Part shown: positions 33,051 through 41,888 of the stretch, piece by piece
How positions within the stretch are numbered: the first letter of the stretch is position 1
How the letters are laid out: each line of letters starts with the position of its first letter
Source of the DNA: Jiangella anatolica
GTDB taxonomy: Bacteria > Actinomycetota > Actinomycetes > Jiangellales > Jiangellaceae
DNA length: 64,000 nt
Assembly (NCBI RefSeq): GCF_003236295.1
Contig: NZ_POTW01000017.1
Coordinates: 1-64,000 of the forward strand
Direction of reading: 5' to 3'
Notes under the pieces: model-generated
What the model saw: only the letters and a program-made list of their open reading frames with translations
The model's database searches: none
Told to the model about the DNA's origin: nothing
Translations under genes and position numbers: made by a program

Positions 33051-35384
33051 ATGCCCTCCCTGCGTGCACGACTCCCACGACGTCTCACTGTGCTGGCCGC
33101 GGTCGCCGCGACGGCGCTGCTGGCGCCGGCCGCGGCCGCCCCGGCCGACCCGGTCGCACCGGGCGTGGTGGAGAACCTCGGCATCCCGATCTCCACCTAC
33201 CTCGTCCTCGACACCGTCCTCGCCGACGACGCCGACGGCGACCCGACGCTGTACGGCAGCACGTACAACGCGCCCAGCGACGGCGTGACGTTCTTCGGCG
33301 TCGACCCCGAGACCGGCGCCGTCCGCACCGAGCTGCCGATGCCCGGCGCTTGGGGCGGCTACCACGTCGCCGCCGCGCCGAACGGGCACGTCTACCTCGG
33401 CCCGCTCAACTCCGCCAGCGCGTCGCAACTGTGGGAGTACGACCCGGTCGCCGACACCGTCGAGCTGGTCGCGACCATGCCGACCGGCATCATGTGCTTC
33501 GGCATCACGGTGTCGCCGTACACCGGCAAGGTCTACTGCGGCCTGCACTCGGGCGCCGGTGTCTACGAGTACGACCCGGCCACCGGCGCCGTCCGCCTCG
33601 TCGTCTCCGCGCGCACCTACCCCAAGGGCCTGACGGTGCTGGACGCGAACCGGCTGGTCGTCGCGCAGGGCACCGACGCCAGCGTGCTGGTCGTCGACAT
33701 CGCCACCGGCGCGACGACCGAGGTGCTGCCCTCGGCGTACCAGCACTACTCGTTCGCGTACAACTCGGTGCGGATCGGCGACTGGGTGTACGTGCAGCTC
33801 GTGACGCCGGACGCGAAGATCGTCCGGTTCGACGCGGCGACGATGACGTTCGCCGGCGAGGTGCCCGGCATCACCGGGATGGGCTTCGCGCCGCAGGGCG
33901 GCGCGGACCCGGACGACTTCTACGCGATCGGCGGCGCCGGCATCATCGCCGTCGACGGCGACACGCTCGCCACCACCCCCACGGGCGTCGCGCCGACGTT
34001 CGTGTCGGCCGCCCGGATGTGGCCGGTCACCATCGGCGGCCAGCAATGGTTCACCAGCGTCAGCAGCAGCGGCCTGCTCGGCCGGTGGAACCCGGCGACC
34101 GGCGAGGTGTGGACGCACCAGCTGGCGCTGCCCGGCAACCCGACGAACATCACCGCGCTGGTCCAGGGCCCGGACGGCGACGTCTACGGCGGCACCTACG
34201 AGACCAACGCGCTGTTCGGCTACGACCCGGACACCGGGAACACGACCGTCTACGGCAACGTGGCGCCCGGGCGCACCGGCGAGATCCTGTCGATGGTGAC
34301 CGCCGGCAGCAAGATCTTCATCGGCTCCTACATCAACAACGTCGTCACCGTCTTCGACCCCGCGCAGCCGTGGAACCCGGGCACGTCGCCGACATCGAAC
34401 CCGCGCGACCTCGGCCCGGTCGGTGACAACCAGTACCGGCCGTGGGACATGGAGATCGGACCGGACGGCCGGGTGTGGGTGGCGTCGTCGGCCGCGTACG
34501 GCGCGCTGCGCGGCGCGCTGACCGCGATCGACCCGGTGACGTACGAGGTCGAGTCGTTCCGCGGCCTGGCCGGCGACCAGCACTTCTTCGCCGTCGCGGC
34601 CGGCGCTGACGTCCTCTACGCCGGCACCACCCGTTACGGGGACGACACCGACGCCGGCGGCGACGCCCGGCTGCTCACCGTCGACCCCGACGACGGCGCC
34701 GTGCTCGCGTCGGTCGTCCCGGTGCCGGGCGCGACCCGGATCCTCACCCTGGAGACCGCCGCCGACGGCACGCTGTACGGGTCGGCGGACGGGACCTGGT
34801 TCCGGATGGATCCGGCCACCGGCGTCGTCACCGTGCTGGGCGCGTTCCCGGGCGGCACGCTGCTCGGGCTGATCGACGGTCCCGGCGGCGACCTCTACGG
34901 CCACACCGGCGGCGCGGTCGTCCGGATCCCGGCCGGCACCGACACCGTCGAGACGGTCGCGACGCCGGGCAGCGGCTACTACCGGACGGTCGCGTTCGAC
35001 GACACGGACCGGGTGTACTGGGGCGCCGGCGCGTCGCTGCTGCGGACGCTGCCGGACATCGTGCCGGCGTCCACGACCACGACGGCGTCTCCAGGTCTGC
35101 GGCCGGCCTCGCCCGGCGGAGCCGCCGCCGTCACCGTCACGGTGGACAGCCCGCCGGGTCAGCCGCAGGGCACCGTCACCCTGCACCGGATCGCGGCCGA
35201 CGGCGCGCCCGGCGCCGCCGTCGCCACGGGGGAACTGACCGACGGCGCCGCCGTCGTCAGCGTCGCCGCCGCCGATGTCGGCGGGCCGGGCCGGTACACA
35301 CTGATCGCCACTTACGGCGGCGATCTGGCACATGCACCGAGCACCTCCGCACCGATCCGGGCCATCGTCGGCCCGGGCCGGTAA
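33051..35384 (+). CDS. Large secreted beta-propeller protein with Ig-like end
   Basis: 777 residues. A signal peptide with an Ala-rich cleavage site near 32 is followed by about 640 residues of short repeated strand blocks (DGDPTLYGSTYN, PNGHVYLGPLNS, KVYCGLHSG, GDVYGGTYETN, GDLYGHTG), typical of a propeller of the YVTN/PQQ or virginiamycin-B-lyase-like type. The last 90 residues form an Ig-like domain (GTVTLHRIA, GRYTLIATYGGD). No catalytic motif is recognised. It may bind or process an extracellular glycan. GTCAGGAGCACC precedes the ATG; the next secreted gene follows after 21 nt, so both probably share a transcript. Confidence 0.75.
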   Translation: MPSLRARLPRRLTVLAAVAATALLAPAAAAPADPVAPGVVENLGIPISTYLVLDTVLADDADGDPTLYGSTYNAPSDGVTFFGVDPETGAVRTELPMPGAWGGYHVAAAPNGHVYLGPLNSASASQLWEYDPVADTVELVATMPTGIMCFGITVSPYTGKVYCGLHSGAGVYEYDPATGAVRLVVSARTYPKGLTVLDANRLVVAQGTDASVLVVDIATGATTEVLPSAYQHYSFAYNSVRIGDWVYVQLVTPDAKIVRFDAATMTFAGEVPGITGMGFAPQGGADPDDFYAIGGAGIIAVDGDTLATTPTGVAPTFVSAARMWPVTIGGQQWFTSVSSSGLLGRWNPATGEVWTHQLALPGNPTNITALVQGPDGDVYGGTYETNALFGYDPDTGNTTVYGNVAPGRTGEILSMVTAGSKIFIGSYINNVVTVFDPAQPWNPGTSPTSNPRDLGPVGDNQYRPWDMEIGPDGRVWVASSAAYGALRGALTAIDPVTYEVESFRGLAGDQHFFAVAAGADVLYAGTTRYGDDTDAGGDARLLTVDPDDGAVLASVVPVPGATRILTLETAADGTLYGSADGTWFRMDPATGVVTVLGAFPGGTLLGLIDGPGGDLYGHTGGAVVRIPAGTDTVETVATPGSGYYRTVAFDDTDRVYWGAGASLLRTLPDIVPASTTTTASPGLRPASPGGAAAVTVTVDSPPGQPQGTVTLHRIAADGAPGAAVATGELTDGAAVVSVAAADVGGPGRYTLIATYGGDLAHAPSTSAPIRAIVGPGR

Positions 35385-35405
35385 CCCCCAGGAGAGGAGC
35401 CCGTC

Positions 35406-36728
35406 ATGAGACTGCCCCGTCCACTGGCCGCGGCGCTCGCCGTCGCGACCCTGGTCACCACCACGATCGCCGGGCCGGTCACGCCGGCCATGGCGTCGTC
35501 CACCACGGTGTCGACGATCTCGTCGACGATCGGCACCACCAACGTCACCCCGATGCACAGCCCGCAGCTGCCGAAGATCGTCCAGGACTCCAACGGCTGG
35601 CGCTACGCCGTGACGCTGGACGGCTCCGGCACGTCCTACCCGTGGATCGCGCGGATCTGGAAGTCGCCCGACGGCGTCAACTGGACCGTCGCCGTCACGC
35701 TCGGCCAGTGGGTCTACCAGCCGCCGTCGCTGCTGCTGGACTCCGGCAACCGGCTGTGGCTGACCGTCCCGTGCTACACGGGCGGCCAGTGCTACCCGGG
35801 CGTCGCGGCGGCCAGCGGCGCGTCGATGGAGCGCGTCTACCTGGTGCGGCTGCAGTTCTCGACGCGCCTGGGCGACGGCTCGTTCGACCTCGGCTCGTTC
35901 AGTGACCAGTCGGTCCGGTCGGCCGGCGCGGAGCGCTACTACGGCGGCATGGCGATCGACGCCGACCGCCGCTACATCTACCACGCCTACAGCAAGGCCG
36001 ACTGGAGCCTCAACGTCGCCAAGTTCGACACCTGGACCAACACCGAGACGACGTCGCTGGTCGCCAACCCCGGCGTCAACGAGGCGTACCTGTATCCACG
36101 GGTGCGGCCGGGCACGACCAGCGGCGAGGTGTGGCTGCTGTTCAACCAGACGGTCCTCAACACCGGCAGCAGCGCGACGATCCACGGCGTGCAGCTGTGG
36201 CGGTCGACTGACGGCGGCGCGTCGTTCCCGTCCGGTCAGCGCTACATGGTCTCGTCCAGCCCGTCGCCCGACGGGGTGTCGAACTGGACCGACGCCGCCG
36301 ACCTCGTCGTCGACTCGTCGAACCAGCCGCACGTCCTGTTCTACAAGATGATCTCCGGTGTGTCGCACCTCTACTACTGGAAGGGCAACGCGGGCTCGGT
36401 GACGCTGCCCGGATCGCCGGTCGACCTCGGCACCTACGAGAACCACGCCCAGCTGGCCGTCGCCGCGGGCGGCACGCGGTTCGTGCTCGGCACGCCGGCG
36501 GCCGGGTCGTCGTCGCTGCACGTGCTGCGCTCGACCACCGGCACCAGCTGGACGACGGAGACGTTCCCCGTCAGCGGAGCGGCGCAGGTGTACTCGCCGA
36601 ACCTGGAACGCCGGGAGACCGGCTCGTGGGTGCCCGACGCCGGGACCGCCGTCCGGATGCTGCTGTCGACCCGGCCGACCGGCTCGTCGGTCTTCTCCCG
36701 GCTGGACTACGTCACTTACACGCCGTAG
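35406..36728 (+). CDS. Secreted BNR-type propeller protein, paralogue 1
   Basis: 440 residues with a clear signal peptide (cleavage near MASS). The mature part is a propeller with Asp-box-like segments (KSPDGVNWT, STDGGASFP, STTGTSWTT) and a conserved cysteine pair in VPCYTGGQCYPG. It is a clear paralogue of the protein encoded at 52600-53904: both share the order YPW, YQP, CYTG-CYPG, AG-ERYY, YPRV-PGT. Function is unknown; sialidase-fold exo-glycosidase or glycan-binding protein is possible. A GAGAGGAG site precedes the ATG, and a perfect hairpin follows. Confidence 0.75.
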   Translation: MRLPRPLAAALAVATLVTTTIAGPVTPAMASSTTVSTISSTIGTTNVTPMHSPQLPKIVQDSNGWRYAVTLDGSGTSYPWIARIWKSPDGVNWTVAVTLGQWVYQPPSLLLDSGNRLWLTVPCYTGGQCYPGVAAASGASMERVYLVRLQFSTRLGDGSFDLGSFSDQSVRSAGAERYYGGMAIDADRRYIYHAYSKADWSLNVAKFDTWTNTETTSLVANPGVNEAYLYPRVRPGTTSGEVWLLFNQTVLNTGSSATIHGVQLWRSTDGGASFPSGQRYMVSSSPSPDGVSNWTDAADLVVDSSNQPHVLFYKMISGVSHLYYWKGNAGSVTLPGSPVDLGTYENHAQLAVAAGGTRFVLGTPAAGSSSLHVLRSTTGTSWTTETFPVSGAAQVYSPNLERRETGSWVPDAGTAVRMLLSTRPTGSSVFSRLDYVTYTP

Positions 36729-36734
36729 CCCTGA

Positions 36735-36773
36735 TCCGCCATGCCGCCCTGACACAGTGGGCGGCATGGCGGA
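36735..36773 (+). terminator. Perfect 15-bp hairpin
   Basis: TCCGCCATGCCGCCC (36735-36749) pairs perfectly with GGGCGGCATGGCGGA (36759-36773) across a 9-nt loop. It follows the propeller stop by 6 nt and ends 3 nt before the sigma-factor start, so it is either that gene's terminator, a leader hairpin of the sigma gene, or both. Confidence 0.7.
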
Positions 36774-36776
36774 CAG

Positions 36777-37319
36777 GTGTCTGGTGTGACGACGTTCTCG
36801 ACCTCGGCGCCCGCGGCGGCGTTCACCGCGCTCTACGACACGGCCTACGCCGACCTGCTCCGGTTCGCCCAGCGCCGGGTCGACCCGGCCTACGCGGAGG
36901 ACGTCGTCGCGGAGGCGTTCCTCGTCGCCTGGCGGCGGCTGGACGCCCTCCCGCCGAGGGCCGACGACGCGCGGGCGTGGTTGTTCGGCATCGCCCGCCA
37001 CGTCATCCTCAACGCGCACCGCTCGGCGCGACGGCAGCAGGCGCTCGCCGTCCGGCTGGCCGACCCGCCCGCCGCCGTCGCCGGAGCCGACGACGACCTG
37101 CTCGCCCAGCAGATCGACCTGTCGCGGGCCTGGCGGCGGCTGCCGGACACCCACCAGGAGGCGCTCGCGCTCGCCGTCCTCGACGGTCTCGACGCGCCCC
37201 GGGCGGCCGCCGTCCTCGGCATCACGCCGGTCGCGTTCCGGCTCCGGCTCAGCCGCGCGCGGCGGGCGCTGCGCCGCGCCCTCGATCACCCGTCCGTTCC
37301 CGAGAGGACCACGCCATGA
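36777..37319 (+). CDS. ECF-family RNA polymerase sigma factor
   Basis: 180 residues. Region 2 (about 12-80) contains YADLLRFAQRRV, AEDVVAEAFLVAWRRL and ARAWLFGIARHVI; region 4 (about 120-172) contains LPDTHQEALALAVLDGLDAPRAAAVLG and LRLSRARRALRRAL. It would direct polymerase to a small regulon. The start is GTG at 36777 or 36786; no clear Shine-Dalgarno. ATGA overlap with the next gene, which probably makes its membrane partner. Confidence 0.92.
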   Translation: MSGVTTFSTSAPAAAFTALYDTAYADLLRFAQRRVDPAYAEDVVAEAFLVAWRRLDALPPRADDARAWLFGIARHVILNAHRSARRQQALAVRLADPPAAVAGADDDLLAQQIDLSRAWRRLPDTHQEALALAVLDGLDAPRAAAVLGITPVAFRLRLSRARRALRRALDHPSVPERTTP

Positions 37320-38113
37320 CCAGCACCGACACCATCCTGCGCTCGCTCGACCCGGCGGCCGCCGACGTCGATCCGCACGGGCCACGGGCCCGCGCGGACC
37401 TCGCCCGGATCCTGGCGGCGCCGGCGGCGCCGGCGTCGCCGGCCGCGGCGCCGGCACCGCCGCGGCGTCGGCGGGTGCGCCGGCTGGTGCTCACGGCGGC
37501 GGCCGTCGCCGCGGCGGCCGTCGGGGCGAGCGTCCTCGTGCCGTCGCTGACCGGCGGGGACCGGGCGTTCGCGACCTGGACCGCGACTCCGTCGGCCGTG
37601 TCCGCCGGCGCGAGTGAGGAGATCGCCGACGCTTGCCGCGACGCGCAGCGCGACGGCGCCGGCGGGTTCGAAGCCGACCTCGCCGCCGCGACGGCGGCCG
37701 TCGCCGAGCGGCGCGGCGACTGGTCGCTCGCGCTGCTGGCCGGCGACGACGGCTTCTCCGCGCTGTGCATCACCGACGAGTCCACGCCGCTGTTCCGCGA
37801 CTGGATCGGCATGATCGGGGGGCCGGGTGGCTACACGGCGCCGGAACCGCGCTCGGCGTTCGTCTGGACGCTCGGCACCGGCACGGTCGGCGGCGGCGAG
37901 CTGTCGGTGGCGGCCGGCGCGGTCGGGTCCGACGTCACCGGCATGACCTACGACAGCGCCGAGCACGGCGTCGTCACCGCGACCGTCGCGGCCGGTCACT
38001 TCGCGTTCTGGCTGCCCGGCGACGAGCTGGAGAACGCGTCCGGCGACGGCGTCCCGGTCACCGTCACCTATGCGGACGGCACGACGGGGACGCTCACGCT
38101 GCGGTTCGGGTGA
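37316..38113 (+). CDS. Single-span membrane protein, probable anti-sigma partner
   Basis: 265 residues. An N-terminal cytosolic part of about 55 residues (Ala/Pro-rich, ending in the basic PPRRRRVRRLV) is followed by one membrane helix (VLTAAAVAAAAVGASVLV) and a 190-residue outer domain. The position, co-translated with an ECF sigma gene, suggests an anti-sigma or sensor protein, but the zinc anti-sigma motif HxxxCxxC is absent. It overlaps the convergent DegT gene by 20 bp. Confidence 0.7.
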   Translation: MTSTDTILRSLDPAAADVDPHGPRARADLARILAAPAAPASPAAAPAPPRRRRVRRLVLTAAAVAAAAVGASVLVPSLTGGDRAFATWTATPSAVSAGASEEIADACRDAQRDGAGGFEADLAAATAAVAERRGDWSLALLAGDDGFSALCITDESTPLFRDWIGMIGGPGGYTAPEPRSAFVWTLGTGTVGGGELSVAAGAVGSDVTGMTYDSAEHGVVTATVAAGHFAFWLPGDELENASGDGVPVTVTYADGTTGTLTLRFG

Positions 38114-39335
38114 GGCCGGCCGCGACCTTCGTCAGCGCGGCGGCGATGTCGTCGACGTCGGCGTCGGCGTAGTTCTCGTTCCACTGCAGCACGACCAGCG
38201 TGTCGTCGATCAGCCGCTCGGCCCGCGGGCAGAGGCCCACCGGGTAGGTCCAGTCGCGGCGGGCCGGCGGGCTGGTCAGCGGGAACCCGGATGTCCCGTA
38301 GGTGCGTCGCTCGGTGAACACCGGATAGCGGTACACCGGCGACTGCAGCCAGCCCGCGTGGGCCGGCACGCCCTCCGCCGTCAGCGCCTTGGCCCACCGC
38401 CGGTGGCCCTCGTCGACCACGAGGGGGAGGACCCACCAGGCGTGCAGATCGGGCCGGTCCGGCAGGTGCGCGCCGGGGAGGTCGCCGACGGCGGTCAGCA
38501 GCCGGGCGGCCTGCCGGCGGCGCCGCTCGACCACGTCCGGCAGCCGGCGCAGCTGGACGGCGGCGACGGCGGCGGTGAGGTTGGTCATCCGGTAGTTCAG
38601 CGCGAGGAACCGGTGGAACCGGCCCTCGGCGCGCGGCCAGGCCTTGTCGGAGAACAGCCGCATCCGCTCGGCCGTCGCGGCGTCGCTCGTGACACACAGG
38701 CCGCCGTCGCCGGCGGTGACGTGCTTGTACTGCTGCAGGCTGAAACAGCCGACGGCGCCGTAGGTGCCGACCGGCGGCGCGTCGGGGGCGGGGCGGGCGA
38801 GGTAGGCCTGCGCGCAGTCCTCGATCAGCGCGACGCCGGCGCGATCGGCCAGCGCCCGCAGCTCCGTCACCGGTGCGGCGGCGCCGAAGAGGTGGACGAC
38901 GAGGATCGCTCTCGTGCGCTCGGACAGCTGGGCCTCGACCGAGGCCGGGTCGAGGTTGCCGGTGAGCGGGTCGACGTCGGCGAAGACCGGCACGGCGTTC
39001 TGCGCGAGGATGGCGGCGATCGTGCCGAAGTCGGTCAGCGGCGTGGTGATGATCTCGTCGCCCGGCTCCGGGTCGATCGCGGCGACGGCCAGGTGGAGCG
39101 CCGCGGTGCCGGACGAGCTGGCGACGGCGTGCGGGACGCCGTGCAGCCGCGCCATCGTCGCCTCGAGGTCGCCCAGCCACGGCCCGCCGGCCGACGAGTT
39201 GAGGACGGCGCCGTCCAGCACGTCGAGCACGGCGGCGCGTTCCTCGGCGCCGAACGTCCGCCCCGCCGGGTCGAGCACGGTGGGCAGCGGGGTGGTGCGG
39301 ACGGGGGTGCCGCCGTCGACGGCGAGCCGGCTCAT
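38094..39335 (-). CDS. DegT/DnrJ/EryC1/StrS-family aminotransferase
   Basis: 413 residues, fold-type I PLP enzyme that usually transaminates keto-sugars. The PLP lysine is K204 in LQQYKHVTAGDGG, preceded by the IEDCAQAY aspartate that binds the pyridine N, and SSSGTAALHLA near 73. Family members typically work on nucleotide sugars, but no NDP-sugar genes are present here; the gene is last in the operon B direction with an ATGA overlap to a deacetylase-like gene. An aminated free sugar or cyclitol product is conceivable. Confidence 0.9.
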   Translation of the reverse strand: MSRLAVDGGTPVRTTPLPTVLDPAGRTFGAEERAAVLDVLDGAVLNSSAGGPWLGDLEATMARLHGVPHAVASSSGTAALHLAVAAIDPEPGDEIITTPLTDFGTIAAILAQNAVPVFADVDPLTGNLDPASVEAQLSERTRAILVVHLFGAAAPVTELRALADRAGVALIEDCAQAYLARPAPDAPPVGTYGAVGCFSLQQYKHVTAGDGGLCVTSDAATAERMRLFSDKAWPRAEGRFHRFLALNYRMTNLTAAVAAVQLRRLPDVVERRRRQAARLLTAVGDLPGAHLPDRPDLHAWWVLPLVVDEGHRRWAKALTAEGVPAHAGWLQSPVYRYPVFTERRTYGTSGFPLTSPPARRDWTYPVGLCPRAERLIDDTLVVLQWNENYADADVDDIAAALTKVAAGLTRTAA

Positions 39336-41008
39336 GCCGCGACCAGCCGCAGCGTCCAGCCGGCGAGGACGACCTGGGTGAAGCGGCGGCCGTAGCGCTC
39401 GACGTGTTCGTACGGCTCGGCGCCGGCCGGGACGAGGTGCGGCGGGAGCAGCAGCGCGACGCCGTCTCGGTCGCCGTCGACGGTGATGGTGACGCCGCCG
39501 TCACCGGCCGTCGTCGTGGTGATACGGAGGGCGCGCCGCCGCTGCGACCAGTCGGCGAGGGCGGCGCTGGTGTGGAAGGCGGCGCCGGCCGAGCGGAGCC
39601 GCTGGACCGCCGCGGCGAACGACGCCCGGACCTCGGCGTGGTGCTGCAGGTGCTGGCCGTGGAAGAGCAGGTGCACGACTCCGTGCCGGCGCAGCGCCTC
39701 GTCGATGAACGCGTCGCGCACCTCGTCCGTGCAGGTCAGCCAGAGGTCCTGGGTCTGCAGCGGCAGGTCGAGCACGTCGACCGGCCGGTTGCCGTGCGCA
39801 GCGGCCGTCAGCGGGTGGTGCGGGTGGCAGGTGCCGAACGGGAAGCCGATGGCGCCCTGGACGCTCGGCCCGTGGCTCTGGTCGACGCGCAGGCCGAGCC
39901 GCTCGCACCAGAGGTAGAACTCGTCCCACCCCTCCCAGCGGGTGAAGTGGTTCTTGTTCGTGACGATCCGCGCGCCGCGCACCTGGCGGGTCGCCCAGGC
40001 CAGCTGGTCGCGCAGCCGGTCGAACCCCCAGGTGCAGTCCGGCGTGTCCAGCATCGCGTTGTAGTGCAGCGCCGGCTCGTGCCCGGCGGCGACGACCTCG
40101 TCGTAGACGGCCTGCGAGTAGCCGCCCGGGTAGAGGAAGCACCAGGTCACGGGCACGCCGGCGGCGGCGAACGCGTCCAGCGCGGCGCGGGCGGACGGGT
40201 CGTCGTTCATGTCGGAGTCGTGGCTGACGTGGGCCGCGGCGGGCGCGCCGTCCGGCCACGGCGCGACGACCGGGATCGGTGTCGCACGCGCGTCGAGCAG
40301 CAGACCGAGCAGGACCTCGCGCCAGCGGTCGGCGTGGGCGGTGCCGAAGAACGGGAGGCTGCGGGTGGGCGGGTACTCGTGCGGGTACGGCGGTGCGTCG
40401 CCGAGCGTGGTGCGGTCCTCGGTCCAGGACAGCGCGATGCCGTCGTCGGTCTTCAGCAGGCCGTCGTCGACCGGCGCGGAGCCGTCGGCCGGGGGAGTGC
40501 CGTCGCGCTCGACGGGGTGGCCCTGGGTGATCCGCACCAGCGTGTGCCACAGGTCCGGCCCGACGACGGCGATCGTGCCGCGGCCGCGTGTTGTGGTGAC
40601 GATGGCCGGCCGTTCGTCCGCCCAGCGGGCGTGGACGGCGCCGGTGCCCGTCGCCGGCAGCGCCCAGCCGCCGAACGCGCGCAGCCGCTGCCCGCCGACG
40701 TCGACCAGCGCCTCGGCGGGCGCGGGCGACGCCGCGAGGCCCGTCCAGCCCGGGTCGTGTCCGCAGACGACGAGGCCGCCGCCGCGTTCGGCGTGCCCGA
40801 GCAGCGCCGCCGCCGTCCCCTCGTCCGGCTCGTCGACCACCAGCACGGTCGCCTCGTCGGCCGGCGGCGGCCCGTCGGCCAGGTCGTGGACCGTGGCGGG
40901 GACGCCGAGGATGGCCAGCGCCTCGGCCGCGGCCGGCCCCGACCACACGTCGCGGCCCTCGCCCCGCGCGGCGTCGGCCGCCTTCACGTCGGTGATGATC
41001 CGGATCAT
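39332..41008 (-). CDS. NodB-like (polysaccharide-deacetylase fold) protein, unknown substrate
   Basis: 558 residues, no signal peptide. The first 220 residues look like a GATase1/ThuA-like alpha-beta domain (TVLVVDEPDEGT, RGGGLVVCGHDPGW, GTIAVVGPDLWH). The middle part has a NodB-fold pattern: SHDSDMNDD with two adjacent Asp candidates, VTWCFLYPGG, GHEPALHYNAM and a C-terminal LLFHGQHLQHH. The last 80 residues are a beta-sandwich tail. It may act on an amide or acetyl sugar. Translationally coupled with the DegT gene. Start ATG at 41008, 67 nt after the nitrilase gene. Confidence 0.7.
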   Translation of the reverse strand: MIRIITDVKAADAARGEGRDVWSGPAAAEALAILGVPATVHDLADGPPPADEATVLVVDEPDEGTAAALLGHAERGGGLVVCGHDPGWTGLAASPAPAEALVDVGGQRLRAFGGWALPATGTGAVHARWADERPAIVTTTRGRGTIAVVGPDLWHTLVRITQGHPVERDGTPPADGSAPVDDGLLKTDDGIALSWTEDRTTLGDAPPYPHEYPPTRSLPFFGTAHADRWREVLLGLLLDARATPIPVVAPWPDGAPAAAHVSHDSDMNDDPSARAALDAFAAAGVPVTWCFLYPGGYSQAVYDEVVAAGHEPALHYNAMLDTPDCTWGFDRLRDQLAWATRQVRGARIVTNKNHFTRWEGWDEFYLWCERLGLRVDQSHGPSVQGAIGFPFGTCHPHHPLTAAAHGNRPVDVLDLPLQTQDLWLTCTDEVRDAFIDEALRRHGVVHLLFHGQHLQHHAEVRASFAAAVQRLRSAGAAFHTSAALADWSQRRRALRITTTTAGDGGVTITVDGDRDGVALLLPPHLVPAGAEPYEHVERYGRRFTQVVLAGWTLRLVAA

Positions 41009-41075
41009 TGCCGCCACGATAGGCAGCGGACCGGCCGCGCACAGGACGGATTCTTGCCGTCCGCGGGCCGGATCC

Positions 41076-41888
41076 TCAGCCGTAGAGCTCGGGGCGGCGG
41101 TCGGCGCGGTAGGTGGCGATCTCGCTCCAGCGGCGGGTGTCGGCGTCGTCGGTGGTGACCTCGGCGACGGCGACCCCTTCGGACGCGTCGAGGGCGGCGA
41201 GGACGCGGCCGGTCGGAGCGGCGACGGTGGAGTGACCGATGCTGGTGAAGCCGCCGCCGGAGCCGGCCAGGCACGACATGACGACCGGCACGCCGTTCTC
41301 AAGGGCGCGGGTCCGGGCCAGCGACCGCACCATCGACCCGTCCCAGCCCATGCCCGTCTGCCACGGGTCGGTGATCCAGTTGGTGGCGTTGACGATCATC
41401 GTCGCGCCGGCGTCGACCAGCGCCCGCACGTACTCGGGGAAGATCAGGTCGTAGCAGACCGTCAGCCCGAGCCGGCCGACCGCCGTGTCCACGACGACCG
41501 GCGCCGAGCCGGGGGCGTAGACCGTCCGCTCGGTGCTGAACAGGTGGGCCTTCCGGTACGTCGCCAGCCGCGCGCCGTCCGGGCCGAACAGCGACAGCGC
41601 GTCGTACAGGTCGTCGCCGGCGGACTCGATGACGCCGGCCGCGAGGTGCACACCGAGCGCCGCGGCCAGCGCGGCGAGCGACGCGGCGACCGGGCCGTCG
41701 GCGGGGGCGGCGACCTCGGCGGCGTCGGCGCGGGAGAACGGGTACCCCGTCACCGCGCACTCGGGGAACACGATCAGCTCGGCGCCGGACGCGGCGGCCG
41801 AGTGCGCCGCGGTGGTCATCGCGGCGAGGTTGGACGCCACGGCGCCCAGGACCGGAGCGACCTGGGCGCACGCGACGGTGACCGGCAT
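41076..41888 (-). CDS. Carbon-nitrogen hydrolase (nitrilase superfamily)
   Basis: 270 residues, standard length. Cuts a carbon-nitrogen bond of an amide or nitrile. The Glu-Lys-Cys triad is complete: E43 in FPECAVTG, K113 in YRKAHLF and C145 in VCYDLIFPE. The second conserved Glu region also fits. TGATG overlap with the FAH gene before it, so the two are coupled. The substrate is probably an amide of a sugar-acid or amino-acid type (inferred from operon B). Confidence 0.92.
   Translation of the reverse strand: MPVTVACAQVAPVLGAVASNLAAMTTAAHSAAASGAELIVFPECAVTGYPFSRADAAEVAAPADGPVAASLAALAAALGVHLAAGVIESAGDDLYDALSLFGPDGARLATYRKAHLFSTERTVYAPGSAPVVVDTAVGRLGLTVCYDLIFPEYVRALVDAGATMIVNATNWITDPWQTGMGWDGSMVRSLARTRALENGVPVVMSCLAGSGGGFTSIGHSTVAAPTGRVLAALDASEGVAVAEVTTDDADTRRWSEIATYRADRRPELYG

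Noticed and set aside
32958-37457. Very long minus-strand open frame (about 1500 codons) across the secreted propeller genes and sigma factor
   Set aside because: It is antisense to well-supported genes, has Arg/Val/Asp-heavy low-complexity composition and no domains. Such shadows are expected at this GC content. The same holds for the long antisense frames at 2144-6364 and 51000-54000.
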